NCBI GenBank assembly: GCA_965207385.1
Contig: CBDBLZ010000014.1
Location: 27,371 to 91,370, forward strand
Source of the DNA: CAZXEU01 sp965207385
GTDB taxonomy: Bacteria; Bacteroidota; Rhodothermia; Rhodothermales; Bin80
Length of the DNA stretch: 64,000 nt
Reading direction: 5' to 3'
Below are positions 1 to 9,466 of the stretch, piece after piece. The number at the start of each line of letters is the position of its first letter. The first letter of the stretch is position 1. Made by a program: the position numbers and the translations under genes. The notes under the pieces are model-generated. The model searched no databases. It worked only from the letters and a program-made list of their open reading frames with translations, and was not told where the DNA came from.

Positions 1-1
1 A

Positions 2-1828
2 GTCGGCGCGGCAGCGCTTCTGATTGGGATCCTGTATATGACCCTGTTCGGGCGGTACCTACTCCCGAACAGGCGCAGTGGCCAAGACTCGCCCTCCACC
101 CAGGTTGACCTGACCCGCTATGGAATCCAGGAATCGCTGTTCGCCTTGCGCATACCGCGAAGCTCAGAGCTTGACGGAAAGTCCCTGGAGCAGGCACGCA
201 TGGGTCAGGCAGTTGGCATCGACTTGGTCGCCGTCCGCAGAAACGGACGGACCTTCAGGGCACCGGAACCTGGTTTCGTGCTCAAGAGCAGTGACATGCT
301 GCTTTGCCAGGGAAATGAAGGAGCCTTGAAACGCCTGCGCGCCTGGGGCCGCCTGTCACGCCTTGACGAATCGCCTGAGGCCATCTTGGAATTGATGCAA
401 GAAGGGACGGCGCTTGCAACGGTTGAAGTTGCTCCTGATTCGAGCCTGATTGGTAGCAGTGTGCGGGCAACCGAGTTCCGCAGCCGCTTGGGCGCACACA
501 TCCTGGCCATTCGGCGCGGTGAAGATGTCCACAGGGCTGCATTCGAAAAATCAAGTCTCCAGGCGGGGGACGCCTTGCTCCTGCTCGGAAGCGAGGACCG
601 TCTCAAGCTGCTCCGTCGTGAGGATGATTTCTCTTCCGTGGCGTCAATGAACATTCGTGAGGCGCTGCGAGAGTATGGCCTCGGACGCTGGCTCATGCGG
701 CTTGAGATCCCGGTAGGATCGGTACTGGACGGAATGCCGCTGTCAGAATCCAAGCTCAGGCAAAGGTTCGACCTTACCGTCATCGAAATCCAGCGGAAGC
801 GAGACTCCGGCGTCAAGACCATCTTCCTGCCTCGGCCGTCCACTACCATGAGATCGGGCGACCGGCTTGTCTTGCACGGGGACCCTGAATCCTGGGATGT
901 CCTGGGAGCGCTGCAACAGCTTCAGGTGCACGATGCGCTTCCTTCACCGTCCGAGCTTACTTCGGAAAGGGTGGGATTTGCGGAGTTTACGCTTGCCCCA
1001 GGCTCCAGCTTCGCGGGCAAGACACTGGGAGAAAGCAACTTCCGGGAATCATACGGTCTTACACTATTGACCATCTGGCGCCGAGGCCGCATTGTGCAAT
1101 CGGACACCGGGCTCAGCGAAACGAGGCTCCAGCTCGGTGACGCCCTGCTCGTATACGGCCCGAGGCGAGGGATCCGATTGGTAGCACGCGACCCACGATT
1201 CCTGATGCTTACGGCTGAATTCGAGGAGGTATTCCGCGTGCGTCGCGCACCGATTGCCAGCGCCATCATGGCTGGGGTTATTCTGACCGCTGCCCTGAAT
1301 CTTCTCCCCATTTACATAGCTACCCTCACCGGGGCACTCCTCATGGTCGCCACAGGGTGCCTTAGAGGGAGAGAAATGTATTCGGCCATAGAGTGGCGCG
1401 TCGTTGTTCTACTCGGTGGTATGCTGGCCCTCGGCCTCGCAATGGAGGAATCCGGTGCGGCGGAGCTAATAGCACATGAAGTGATCGCACGGGCTGCCGC
1501 GGCAGGTCCCCGGGTCCTGATCGGAGCGCTCTTTCTGCTCTGCGCTCTCGCGGCGCAGTTCATTCCCACGTCCGCAGTGGCCGTACTTGTGGCACCAATA
1601 GCATACAGTACGGCGGTAGAACTCGAGCTCTCAGTCCAGGCACTTTTCATGGTAGTGGCAATAGGTTCGTCGTGCGCATTTGTCAGCCCTTTTGGACATC
1701 CTGTGAACCTTCTTGTTATGGGCGCCGGCGGATACAAGGTCATGGACTACACGCGCGTCGGCGCACTGCTCCTGGTGCTTCTTCTGGTCCTCGTGGTCTT
1801 CTACCTGCCCATCGTGTGGCCTCTTTGA
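2..1828 (+). CDS. SLC13-family anion permease with four RCK_C domains (5' partial)
   Basis: Probable inner-membrane sodium/anion symporter of the divalent anion:Na+ family (SLC13/CitMHS-like); the substrate could be sulfate or a dicarboxylate and cannot be read from sequence. The frame is open from the first bases of the window, which encode the end of a membrane helix, so the N-terminal transport half lies outside. Counting from the internal ATG at 38, four RCK_C (TrkA-C) repeats follow at about residues 26-103, 117-196, 217-297 and 310-390, each with a G..L.E....Y.L....I.R pattern. The C-terminal membrane half (about 400-596) includes the re-entrant SCAFVSPFGHPVN segment. The family usually carries two RCK_C domains, so four is more than normal. 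A second member follows on the same strand 609 bp downstream. Confidence 0.85.
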   Translation, partial: VGAAALLIGILYMTLFGRYLLPNRRSGQDSPSTQVDLTRYGIQESLFALRIPRSSELDGKSLEQARMGQAVGIDLVAVRRNGRTFRAPEPGFVLKSSDMLLCQGNEGALKRLRAWGRLSRLDESPEAILELMQEGTALATVEVAPDSSLIGSSVRATEFRSRLGAHILAIRRGEDVHRAAFEKSSLQAGDALLLLGSEDRLKLLRREDDFSSVASMNIREALREYGLGRWLMRLEIPVGSVLDGMPLSESKLRQRFDLTVIEIQRKRDSGVKTIFLPRPSTTMRSGDRLVLHGDPESWDVLGALQQLQVHDALPSPSELTSERVGFAEFTLAPGSSFAGKTLGESNFRESYGLTLLTIWRRGRIVQSDTGLSETRLQLGDALLVYGPRRGIRLVARDPRFLMLTAEFEEVFRVRRAPIASAIMAGVILTAALNLLPIYIATLTGALLMVATGCLRGREMYSAIEWRVVVLLGGMLALGLAMEESGAAELIAHEVIARAAAAGPRVLIGALFLLCALAAQFIPTSAVAVLVAPIAYSTAVELELSVQALFMVVAIGSSCAFVSPFGHPVNLLVMGAGGYKVMDYTRVGALLLVLLLVLVVFYLPIVWPL

Positions 1829-2437
1829 GTCCCGGATTGTACGTACCGGACAACACTGTAGACAGCGCGATCAATTCTGAGAGAGAATCCGGCGTTGGCG
1901 ATTGCGGATGCCGGATCATGAGGTCCGGTTTGGAGGACCTGAATGTGCAGCCCTTCTCTTGGGCATGACACGGCCTCAGGCCACTAAGTGGCCTGTTGGC
2001 CCCGCCGGCGCCGGCAGTTGCCCCCTTGCTCCGCTTTGGCACGGCGGGCGCCAGCTGGCACTCCCAGCACGCTCCGCTGCAGCTACGACCCGTGCGGCGG
2101 CGCTGTGCCTGCGAAGGAACGGCACGTCTCCACTGCGAACGTAATGCCGCCTGACGCGGTCAGGCAATTATCGATGAGTACCATGCAAGAAATTCAAGGC
2201 TGCGCGGTTGAGCGTTCGGAGATCGCCCGCAAACAGCGACAGGCAGTTCGCCTATTAGTACTTTCTATAAGGCACTTTGGAAAGAATGGCTCCACACCCG
2301 AGAGCGATTGTGGCCGTGCTTACAGGCGGTGCTCATAGGCCGCACCTTGCTCCCGAATGTCCACAATTGCGGGATCTGACGACCGACTGCAAGACTGAGC
2401 AGCGACAATGAGTCGGCGTGCATCCAGATAGAGGATC
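1829..2437. other. 609-bp intergenic region, no gene recognised
   Basis: No open frame here resembles a protein and no tRNA fold was seen. It contains a 19-nt near-perfect palindrome (1977-1995) and a short hairpin at 2149-2165 (stem GCCTGA/TCAGGC, loop of 5). It should hold the end of the upstream transcript and the promoter of the second transporter gene, but no convincing promoter boxes or T-run terminator were identified. Confidence 0.5.
1977..1995. repeat. 19-nt palindrome
   Basis: Two 9-nt arms (CAGGCCACT / AGTGGCCTG) flank a single central base. With a one-base centre it is unlikely to be an RNA hairpin and better fits a symmetric protein-binding site. It lies 460 bp before the second transporter gene, and its function is unknown. 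Confidence 0.4.
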
Positions 2438-4207
2438 ATGACCTTCGACATGGTATATGTGCTAGTGGTTGCCGGGCTCGCCCTGGTCCTCTTCGCCATG
2501 GATCGGATTCGGGTCGACCAGCTGTCCATGGCGGTTCCGGTGGTGCTGTTGCTCGGGGGCGTAATCGGCCCCCGCGAGGCTTTTGCAGGCCTTTCAAGCG
2601 ATGCGACGGTGACGGTTGCGGCGATGCTTGTGCTTGGTCTCGGACTCAGCAACACCGGGCTAGTATCGGCTATAGCAGTGTGGGCCCGAACAGCACCGCT
2701 GGGCGGCAAGACGACTCGGTTGTTCGCACTCTGCATCCTGGTCGCCTTGCTCTCACCGTTTCTCAATAACACGGCGGTTGTGATCGTGTTTATCCCGGTC
2801 TTCCTGGCACTTGCCGAGCAAGCTGAGGAGCCCGCCTCACTGTACTTGATGCCGCTCTCGTTCATGGCCATAATGGGCGGCACCGTCACGCTGATCGGCA
2901 CCTCGACAAATCTCATCGTGCACGGGGAGGCGGTGGCACTCGGATTTGATGAGCTGTCCATGTTCTCGATCGCCCCCCTGGGAATCATCTACCTGGTGGT
3001 AGGGACAATCTACTTGTTCACAGTCGGTCGGCGATTGATGCCTGCCAGGGAGCGGGCACCCGACTTGTCCAGGCGCTATGGCGTGCGGCGGTATGTTGCA
3101 GAGCTCCGGGTTGGGCCAAAGTCGTCGGCAGTTGGACGCTCCCTTCCCGACCTGCGCTGGCAAGAGCGATTCACGGTCACCATCCTCGGTATAGAACGGG
3201 ACGGACTGGAGGTGCCACTTCCGTCGTCGAAGCTCGCTATTGCGGCCGGCGATATCCTGTATGCCCAGGGAGCGGCCAAGGACCTGTTGAGATTGGTACG
3301 ACGTCAGAACCTGGACATTTTGCACGAAAGCAGGAGCCTGAAGAATATCCCCGTCGGCCGGCTCGTGGAGCTCCTCGTGGGACCGGGATCTGCGCTAGTA
3401 GGCCAGACCCTGCGCGATTTGTCCTTCGCCCAGCGATTCAACGCTACGGTCATGGGGGTGCAACACCACAGCACTGCATTCGCCGATCGGCTGGCGCAAA
3501 GGGAATTCTCCGTGGGAGACATGCTTCTGGTGCGAGGCCGACCCTCTGATCTTCAACTTCTTGCGGAAGAGCCGGGCATCATACCCCTGGCCGAAATCGA
3601 CCATCCTGTCGTGAGCCGGCCTCGCGCGGCATTCGCCGCCTCCATCATGGTTGCCGTGATTGTGCTTGCCACTACCGATATCTTCCCCATTTCGACTTCG
3701 GCGCTGGCGGGCGCCGCCCTGATGGTGTTCACGGGATGCGTCCAAATGCGAGAAGTCTATCAGGAACTCGACTGGATGGTCGTCTTCATCATGGCAGGGC
3801 TCATACCACTGGGACTTGCGATGGAGAGCACAGGCGCCGTCGCGTGGCTTGCCTCCAGCGTGGTTGACGCTACGGCAGTACTGGGCGAGACGGGAATCAT
3901 AGCGGCGTTTTACCTGCTTACCGCCATCATGACGGCTGTGGTCGCAAACACTGCAACCGCCGTGATGCTGACGCCCGTGGCCATTGCAGTTGCCGAGACC
4001 ACCGGATTGAACCCCTATGCTCTCCTCGTGGCGGTCATGTTCGGCGCCTCGGCCTCATTCGTGACCCCCTTCGGATACAAGACCAACGTTATGATCTACT
4101 CCGTTGGCGGATACCGCTTCATGGATTTCGTGAAGGTGGGCGGCATGCTCAATTTGCTCCTGGCGCTGGTGGCCATTGTGTTCATCCCGATAATGTGGCC
4201 GAGTTGA
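2438..4207 (+). CDS. SLC13-family anion permease with two RCK_C domains
   Basis: Complete 589-residue inner-membrane symporter of the divalent anion:Na+ family. Residues 1-200 form the first membrane half, including the NNTAVV re-entrant motif near residue 110 and GTVTLIGTSTNLIVHG near 150, the family's cation- and anion-binding hairpin. Two RCK_C domains sit at about 213-290 and 305-385. The second membrane half (about 390-589) repeats the hairpin as NTATAVM and FVTPFGYKTNVM. The architecture matches sulfate/dicarboxylate carriers of the YfbS type. It is paralogous to the preceding permease, sharing the same C-terminal end (IMWPS against IVWPL), but has half as many RCK_C repeats. The ATG at 2438 is preceded by AGAGGATC, a weak ribosome-binding site. 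The substrate is not determinable from sequence. Confidence 0.88.
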   Translation: MTFDMVYVLVVAGLALVLFAMDRIRVDQLSMAVPVVLLLGGVIGPREAFAGLSSDATVTVAAMLVLGLGLSNTGLVSAIAVWARTAPLGGKTTRLFALCILVALLSPFLNNTAVVIVFIPVFLALAEQAEEPASLYLMPLSFMAIMGGTVTLIGTSTNLIVHGEAVALGFDELSMFSIAPLGIIYLVVGTIYLFTVGRRLMPARERAPDLSRRYGVRRYVAELRVGPKSSAVGRSLPDLRWQERFTVTILGIERDGLEVPLPSSKLAIAAGDILYAQGAAKDLLRLVRRQNLDILHESRSLKNIPVGRLVELLVGPGSALVGQTLRDLSFAQRFNATVMGVQHHSTAFADRLAQREFSVGDMLLVRGRPSDLQLLAEEPGIIPLAEIDHPVVSRPRAAFAASIMVAVIVLATTDIFPISTSALAGAALMVFTGCVQMREVYQELDWMVVFIMAGLIPLGLAMESTGAVAWLASSVVDATAVLGETGIIAAFYLLTAIMTAVVANTATAVMLTPVAIAVAETTGLNPYALLVAVMFGASASFVTPFGYKTNVMIYSVGGYRFMDFVKVGGMLNLLLALVAIVFIPIMWPS

Positions 4208-4570
4208 GATTCGGGGGATCGGCGGGCCGTCCGGACGAGGCTGGCCGCATGTGCGGCGCAGCGCGTTGGCATGCGCGCATGGCCGCATCCGCGAGGTAGC
4301 CGCCCCTTCCCGTGAAGTAAGCGCTGCCAGGCCGCCGTCACTCGTTGCTTACCGGGCCCAAGCTGCGGCTTTCGGCTCCGATTGCCCGCGGCCAATTACT
4401 CTGCCCCGAAGGCGGATTTCCGACTCACCCGGCTATGATGGATGTCGGCTTTATTGGCTGTCGACGGTATTTGGACTTTGTCCTTGTCGCGGGAGAGGAA
4501 GAGGGGTCGAGGCCAGCCGGCCGATACTAGCCCGGACCCCGGCAGCAACAGCTCAAAGGGTGCCGCGCGT
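4208..4570. other. Convergent intergenic region, no gene recognised
   Basis: 363 bp between the stops of a plus-strand transporter and a minus-strand thioredoxin-like gene. It has small inverted repeats (4244-4257, GCCGCA/TGCGGC; 4261-4278, GCGCG/CGCGC) just after the transporter stop. None has a T-run, so they are at best weak terminators. No coding content is recognised. Confidence 0.45.
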
Positions 4571-6241
4571 CTACCGGGCACCTTCGTGCGCGGCAGCAAC
4601 AGCATCCAGAAGCTTGCCGTCCCGCAATTCGTCGTCGATCGCCAGAATAATGCCGTTCCCGTCAACAAGAATGGGCCTCGGGAAGCTGGTTATCTCAAAC
4701 AGGTCTCGAACGGAATTGTCGTCTTCCCGGGGCACGCGGGTATGAAGCCAGGGCATGGGGTACCGTTCTTCCCGAAACTGCTCGATATCCACAGGGTCAT
4801 CCAGAAATGCCACGCTGAGGATTTCGAATCCGGATTCGTGATACTCATCGTACGCTTCATTCAGATGCGGTATTTCCTTGATGCATGGCGCACACCATGT
4901 GCCCCAAAAATCAAGCAGATACACCCGACCTCGAAGGCCTGCATGCGTGATGGTAGCGTCGGGATCATCGAACGAAACAAAAGAAAACTGAGGCACCGGA
5001 TTGCCTGCCTGTAGCCGTCTTTCCGGGTCGAAGTCGCGACGTGCACGCTCTGCCTGCCGCGTATCGGCATGCGAGTCCTGGAGGATGGAATAGTACAGCC
5101 ATTTTGTCTTCTCATCCTCCTCGCTGTCTGCGTAATACAGCCCATGGTAGAGGAACTGCGCCCGGACATCCAGATCGGGATGGTTCTCGATCACACGCCG
5201 CACGTAGTTACTCAACAATTCCCGGTCCTTCAGCTTTCGGGAGATATGGTACATGATATTGGATGCACCGACCGGGCTCCAGGCTTCATAAGACCAGAGC
5301 GGTGAATCGGCCGGGATGGTCTCAAGGGCTTCGCGGGCAAAGCGCCTGCCACCACCGCCGAAAGGAAATACGGGCGGCAATTCGTCGAAGTAGCGCAACA
5401 GATACCACTGCCGGACAAGGGGATCCTGCTCATCTGCAATTTGCTTCCTGATGTCTCTTCGCTCCCGTCTTCCAACGACAATGTATTGGACCGCATTGCC
5501 TGTGCCTCCGATTCGACGCTCCCGTTCCTCAATGTCGAGGTAGACATTGGCAATCCTCGCCACTAAGGGCGGATCGGAAGCAACTGAGGGGCCGGCCTCG
5601 TGCTGAGGCAGAGCCAAGACATCAAAGGTGATGTCCACAAATGGGTCACCGTCCGTATCCACAACGCTGAAGTAATCACCTTCAGTGCCCCAAAAGGGAC
5701 CCGAGTCATCAAAGAAAATTCGGTCCTGCTCCGTGCCCGCCGTCATCTTGTCGGTGCTAAACTCGGAAGCCTTGGAACCATATCGAATACGGTACGCAAG
5801 TGTATCGGCATGAGCATCCAGACGGACAGCGTACGTCCCGTCCGGCTGGCGCTGCAGCCTCGATGCCTTGTCGGACGCTGCCGACACCGCATAAAGCGTA
5901 TCCGGTGACAAAGCAAACGGATTCGCCCGAAGCCGGATATGCAGCTCCACCTTGTCCTGATCCGTGAGGACAAGGGGCATCTCCTGGGTCTCGTGATGTA
6001 CTCCGGTCGCGTACAGGCCGTATCCTCCGGGTTCATCCAGCGTGAAGGCGAAGCTCCCGGCACTATCCACCGGCACAACTATGCTTGCGTCTTGCGGCCC
6101 GTTCTGAATGACCAGGTGAGCGGCAGCCATGGGTTCGCCGTCTCCCTGCAGAAGAGTCCCACTAAGGTCAATTTGAGCAAATGCTATCGCTGGTGATGCC
6201 AGCAGGCCAGCAGCCACCAGGCGAGAGAAGGAAAACCGCAT
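4571..6241 (-). CDS. Secreted TlpA-like thioredoxin-fold protein
   Basis: Predicted exported 556-residue protein. The chosen ATG (6241) begins a typical Sec signal peptide (MRFSFSRLVAAGLLASPAIAFAQ) cleaved near residue 22; the frame continues 15 codons upstream but that part is not signal-like. Residues 23-105 look like a beta-sandwich surface domain, 110-410 are unassigned and helix-rich towards the end, and about 412-556 are a thioredoxin-like domain with the redox motif WCAPC (Cys450 and Cys453) and the cis-proline segment TSFPRP. Proteins of the TlpA/ResA type reduce disulfides outside the cytoplasm, for example in cytochrome c maturation. The long N-terminal extension is seen in Bacteroidota TlpA-like proteins. 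The gene stands alone, so its partner is unknown. Confidence 0.82.
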   Translation of the reverse strand: MRFSFSRLVAAGLLASPAIAFAQIDLSGTLLQGDGEPMAAAHLVIQNGPQDASIVVPVDSAGSFAFTLDEPGGYGLYATGVHHETQEMPLVLTDQDKVELHIRLRANPFALSPDTLYAVSAASDKASRLQRQPDGTYAVRLDAHADTLAYRIRYGSKASEFSTDKMTAGTEQDRIFFDDSGPFWGTEGDYFSVVDTDGDPFVDITFDVLALPQHEAGPSVASDPPLVARIANVYLDIEERERRIGGTGNAVQYIVVGRRERRDIRKQIADEQDPLVRQWYLLRYFDELPPVFPFGGGGRRFAREALETIPADSPLWSYEAWSPVGASNIMYHISRKLKDRELLSNYVRRVIENHPDLDVRAQFLYHGLYYADSEEDEKTKWLYYSILQDSHADTRQAERARRDFDPERRLQAGNPVPQFSFVSFDDPDATITHAGLRGRVYLLDFWGTWCAPCIKEIPHLNEAYDEYHESGFEILSVAFLDDPVDIEQFREERYPMPWLHTRVPREDDNSVRDLFEITSFPRPILVDGNGIILAIDDELRDGKLLDAVAAAHEGAR

Positions 6242-6485
6242 CGTTTTGTAGTAAAGTACTTCCGTAGAGTGCAAACTACCCGCCACAAGCCCGAAGGCGT
6301 CCGAATTACAAGGGTCCGCTTCCCTGAATCAAGGGATCAGCCAAATTCTAACTCCAGTGAGAGGAGTGAAATCCACAGTGCGGGTCAACCAGGCCAGTCA
6401 CGGGCACGATAGCCAAAATAGTATACCGAGGCTCGCGCGAAATTGTTACGCGGAGGAGTGCAGCGCTCAACGCAGCGTCTTACGA

Positions 6486-8141
6486 TCACTTGAAGAGCTG
6501 CCCGCTCAGGCGTACAATCGCTATGCGCTGCAGTTTGTCGGCATCCGTCAATACTCCGATCGCCAGCGAATCGCTGAGGCGCATGGCCGCGAAGCCATCC
6601 GGGAACACGATCCTCTGAAAGCGCGGGCTTCTGCCCCTCAAGGAGACGCTCCGCCAGAGCCGCCCGTAGCCCAGCGGGTGGTGTGAACCGTCAAACTCCT
6701 GAATCCATACGCGGCCGGCTGTGCAGCGAATGTCGACGCCAAGGGGAGTCTTTGCCGGCAAGTGCTCGCCCACTTGAGCCAGCAATTCTTCGGCGGCATG
6801 GTCAACCTCTGCGTCGCTGATGCCATCCTGCTTGAATTCCAGAAGGATCGCAGCACGGAGATAGGCCAGGTATTCCTCACGCGAGAACGGTCGTTCGGTC
6901 CACGGCAGCTGGATCCGGCTCGGCACTCCGGAATGCCCGGAGGCATAAAGAAGAAGGCTGCGATCCACGGGGTCAAGGACCACCACACTTCCGTTAGGAC
7001 AACGGTCCCACAAGGGCACCGGGGCCGGCCCCATGGCAGAGACGTGGTTTGCAGCTCCGGCAAGGTCCCTGGCGAAGTCTGCGAGCACTTGCGGCTCTGC
7101 CCCTCCGTCCCTAATACGCAGGACTCTGCCATTCCAGAAATCCGCGGCCCCGGTAATACCGCCAGGATAGGTGGCAAGTACATGCCCGGCGCCCTCTACC
7201 GCGACTCGAAACGGATCCCCGAACGAAACGCTCCGGATGTCCGACCTCACGAATCCTTCCAGCGCCATCGGAGCTGGTGATGAAGCCTTGAAATTGCCCT
7301 CCTGATCGAACGTCAGTAGTGACCGAGTACCGAAATCCCAGACCACTACCTCACCCGCAGCGGGTGCTTCCGTCAGGGCCCGAGGACTAGTGAGTTCTCC
7401 CGGCGCCTTGCCATATGCACCGAAATCAGCAAGAATTCGGCCGTATCTGTCATATCCACGGAGGTAGGGCGCTTCTGCTGTGAGCACCCAGATAACCTCG
7501 TCAGATTCGAGAATGTCGCGCACGTCCCACAACTTCTCGCCTTCCTCAAACGTCTGCAGGGCCGTCGAAGGAATTTCCACCGTAGATACGCCAGAATCAG
7601 CCGGAGCGCAGGATCCGACGAGAATGGTTCCCAGACCGAGCAGCGGGAGTGCCGAAAATCGCAGCAAGGAGCGTCTTTGCAGGAGCAGGCTAACCAGGGC
7701 GGCAGCGGAGGCCACGGCATATGCCAGTACCGGCGCCGGGGGCGCCGCGGCCGCAGGCGTCATGGTCATAGACCCCCCCATAGCCAATAGCAAGCCTGAT
7801 CCCAATGTCGCTGTGCATGCGGCAAAGCCCGCAAACATACCGAGTCGCTCGCGCCATACAATTGCTGAGCTGGGCTCATTCTTTTCATCCTGCAGAGCGT
7901 GCATAATCGCCTCTACCCCGGACTCCGGCAGCGAAGAATCGGAAGTGCCAATTTGCCTGATCGCGCTTACCAGGCGCAAGAGCTCAATAGCTTCCGGGTC
8001 GCGGGCAGCGCTAGTATAGTCGGCAGCTCGGTCCACCTCGCCGTCCACAGCAGCCGAGACCAGTCGGTCGGTCGCGTTCGCGTCCATCCCGGCGTCCACA
8101 GCAGATGGACTCCGAAGCAGCGTGCGCATTCTCTTGATCAT
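6486..8141 (-). CDS. Anti-sigma factor fused to a lipoprotein-type six-bladed beta-propeller
   Basis: One uninterrupted 551-codon frame with two unlike halves. Residues 1-90 resemble an RseA-type anti-sigma N-terminus (SAAVDGEVD, without a zinc HxxxCxxC motif). Hydrophobic helices follow at about 101-122 and 137-155. Residues 157-178 then read like a complete lipoprotein signal peptide ending in VGSC (Cys178). Residues 190-551 are an NHL/six-bladed propeller domain (DVRDILES, GYDRYGRILADFG, GKAPGELTSPRA) like the lipoprotein at 54183. The gene starts 18 bp after the sigma-factor stop, the usual place for a cognate anti-sigma factor. It may be a true fusion in which the extracytoplasmic propeller senses the signal. 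Alternatively, an internal TTG (codon 159) could also yield a separate lipoprotein. The fusion is seen directly; the role is inferred. Confidence 0.75.
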   Translation of the reverse strand: MIKRMRTLLRSPSAVDAGMDANATDRLVSAAVDGEVDRAADYTSAARDPEAIELLRLVSAIRQIGTSDSSLPESGVEAIMHALQDEKNEPSSAIVWRERLGMFAGFAACTATLGSGLLLAMGGSMTMTPAAAAPPAPVLAYAVASAAALVSLLLQRRSLLRFSALPLLGLGTILVGSCAPADSGVSTVEIPSTALQTFEEGEKLWDVRDILESDEVIWVLTAEAPYLRGYDRYGRILADFGAYGKAPGELTSPRALTEAPAAGEVVVWDFGTRSLLTFDQEGNFKASSPAPMALEGFVRSDIRSVSFGDPFRVAVEGAGHVLATYPGGITGAADFWNGRVLRIRDGGAEPQVLADFARDLAGAANHVSAMGPAPVPLWDRCPNGSVVVLDPVDRSLLLYASGHSGVPSRIQLPWTERPFSREEYLAYLRAAILLEFKQDGISDAEVDHAAEELLAQVGEHLPAKTPLGVDIRCTAGRVWIQEFDGSHHPLGYGRLWRSVSLRGRSPRFQRIVFPDGFAAMRLSDSLAIGVLTDADKLQRIAIVRLSGQLFK

Positions 8142-8159
8142 CTTTCCCCCGTGTTAAGG

Positions 8160-8720
8160 TTACTGGATTCTCGCGGCGAGGCCGCTCATCCGGCGCAGCT
8201 TCTTGAGACCCCGGTGAACGAGTGAGCGCACCGACGCCTCTTTCACTGCCAAGATGTGTGCAACTTCTGCCGTGCTCTTGCCCTCGATGATCCTGAGCAC
8301 TATGGCATCACGCTCCCGGACAGGTAGGCGTTCGAGCGCGACATAAAGGGCCGATGCCTGCTGCCGTTGAATGTGCACTTCCGCCGGTCCGGGGCCGGAG
8401 TCTTGCAGGTCGCCGTACTCATCAAGGCGGACCGGGCGAACGCCGCGTCGCTTGCGGGCCTCCATCCTGCAAACGTTCCTGCATACCGCCAGAGCCCAGC
8501 CGAGAAATGACCCGGTCCCTGAAAAGCGGGCACGCTTTCGATAAATCTGAATCCAGCTTGCTTGCAACAGATCGGCAGCATGCGCATCGTCCCGCGCGTA
8601 GCTGCGGATCAGGTGAAGCAATCGCGGCGACATCTCGCGCACGAGATCCCGGAACAGCGCCTGGTCTCCGGCGCAGAAGCGCTCGCGGTCAATGCCCGCC
8701 ATGCCAACGTGGGAATTCAT
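8160..8720 (-). CDS. ECF RNA polymerase sigma factor
   Basis: Sigma-70 family extracytoplasmic-function factor of 186 residues. Region 2 (about 15-95) includes DLLQASWIQIYRKRARF and WALAVCRNVCR. Region 4 (about 125-180) includes LPVRERDAIVLR and a helix-turn-helix (STAEVAHILAVKEASVRSLVHRGLKKL, shown in part). The ATG at 8720 is chosen because the upstream membrane-protein gene stops at 8732; the open frame extends into that gene, but starting there would overlap it. It directs RNA polymerase to a stress or envelope regulon and is presumably held inactive by the anti-sigma fusion encoded 18 bp downstream. ECF operons are often self-activated, but no promoter was identified here. Confidence 0.9.
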   Translation of the reverse strand: MNSHVGMAGIDRERFCAGDQALFRDLVREMSPRLLHLIRSYARDDAHAADLLQASWIQIYRKRARFSGTGSFLGWALAVCRNVCRMEARKRRGVRPVRLDEYGDLQDSGPGPAEVHIQRQQASALYVALERLPVRERDAIVLRIIEGKSTAEVAHILAVKEASVRSLVHRGLKKLRRMSGLAARIQ

Positions 8721-8731
8721 CGAGCCCTGCT

Positions 8732-9466
8732 TTATTGCGGGCGCGCAACTACGGTAAGGATCCCGGCAAGGACAAGCGGCAGGCACAGTGGGAACAAGAG
8801 GAGCAGGCCTTCCCAGGCTCCGTTGTATGAAACGAGCTCGCTTGCAAGTATCGCTGGAAGCCAGAAGGCTATCATCAGCAGGCCCCCTGCAAGCCAGCGA
8901 GCAGCGTATCGGCTCCAGGAAGACATTGCGCGAGTTAGTCGACCGGTTGATTCCCCCAAAACGGCCGCCACGATGGCGAAGGCCGCGTTTGCTATCGGCA
9001 CGTAAATCTGCACCAGCACAATGCCTGCCCTGCGCAAATGGCGCGCGGCTTCAGCGCCCGAGGCAGTCTCAGCGGCTGCTTGTTCGGCCCTTGCAGCATG
9101 GAACATGGAGGCGGGAAATCCCCAGTCCGAGCCGGTCCACCCGGCGAGCATGGGCTCCACGAGTGCGCCAAAGCCGTACGCTGCAAGCGACAATCCGAAG
9201 AGCAGAGCCCAGTTGCGACGCGCAGACCCGGTACCATCCCTCCCAATCAGGCCAAAATCATGCATTGCACTGGCAAACACGGCCGGAGGAAGAACGAGCG
9301 CAACGAAACCCGGCAGATTCTCGACCAACATGCCAAGGAATCGCGAGACAGGATTGGCCTGGCCCCAAAAGTGGGTTGCGGAGTAGACGACAAAAACGGT
9401 TAGCAGGGCAGCTACCCACTGTCCGGCGCGTAGGAGGAATTCGTAACGGGTCATCTGCGCTTTCAT
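8732..9466 (-). CDS. Small membrane protein, weakly LptF/LptG-like
   Basis: Predicted inner-membrane protein of 244 residues (ATG 9466; an ATG at 9454 is also possible). There are about six hydrophobic helices: three before and three after a short soluble loop at about 115-140. The LPPAVFASAMHDFGLIGRDG stretch and the C-terminal helical triplet recall LptF/LptG lipopolysaccharide-export permeases, but the large periplasmic jellyroll domain between the helix sets is missing, so the assignment is tentative. It is the first gene of the operon with the ECF sigma factor (11-bp gap) and the anti-sigma fusion, which suggests an envelope-related role in the same response. Confidence 0.6.
   Translation of the reverse strand: MKAQMTRYEFLLRAGQWVAALLTVFVVYSATHFWGQANPVSRFLGMLVENLPGFVALVLPPAVFASAMHDFGLIGRDGTGSARRNWALLFGLSLAAYGFGALVEPMLAGWTGSDWGFPASMFHAARAEQAAAETASGAEAARHLRRAGIVLVQIYVPIANAAFAIVAAVLGESTGRLTRAMSSWSRYAARWLAGGLLMIAFWLPAILASELVSYNGAWEGLLLLFPLCLPLVLAGILTVVARPQ

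Noticed and set aside
2149..2165. Short hairpin as a terminator of the first transporter gene
   Set aside because: It lies over 300 bp past the stop codon and has no T-run.
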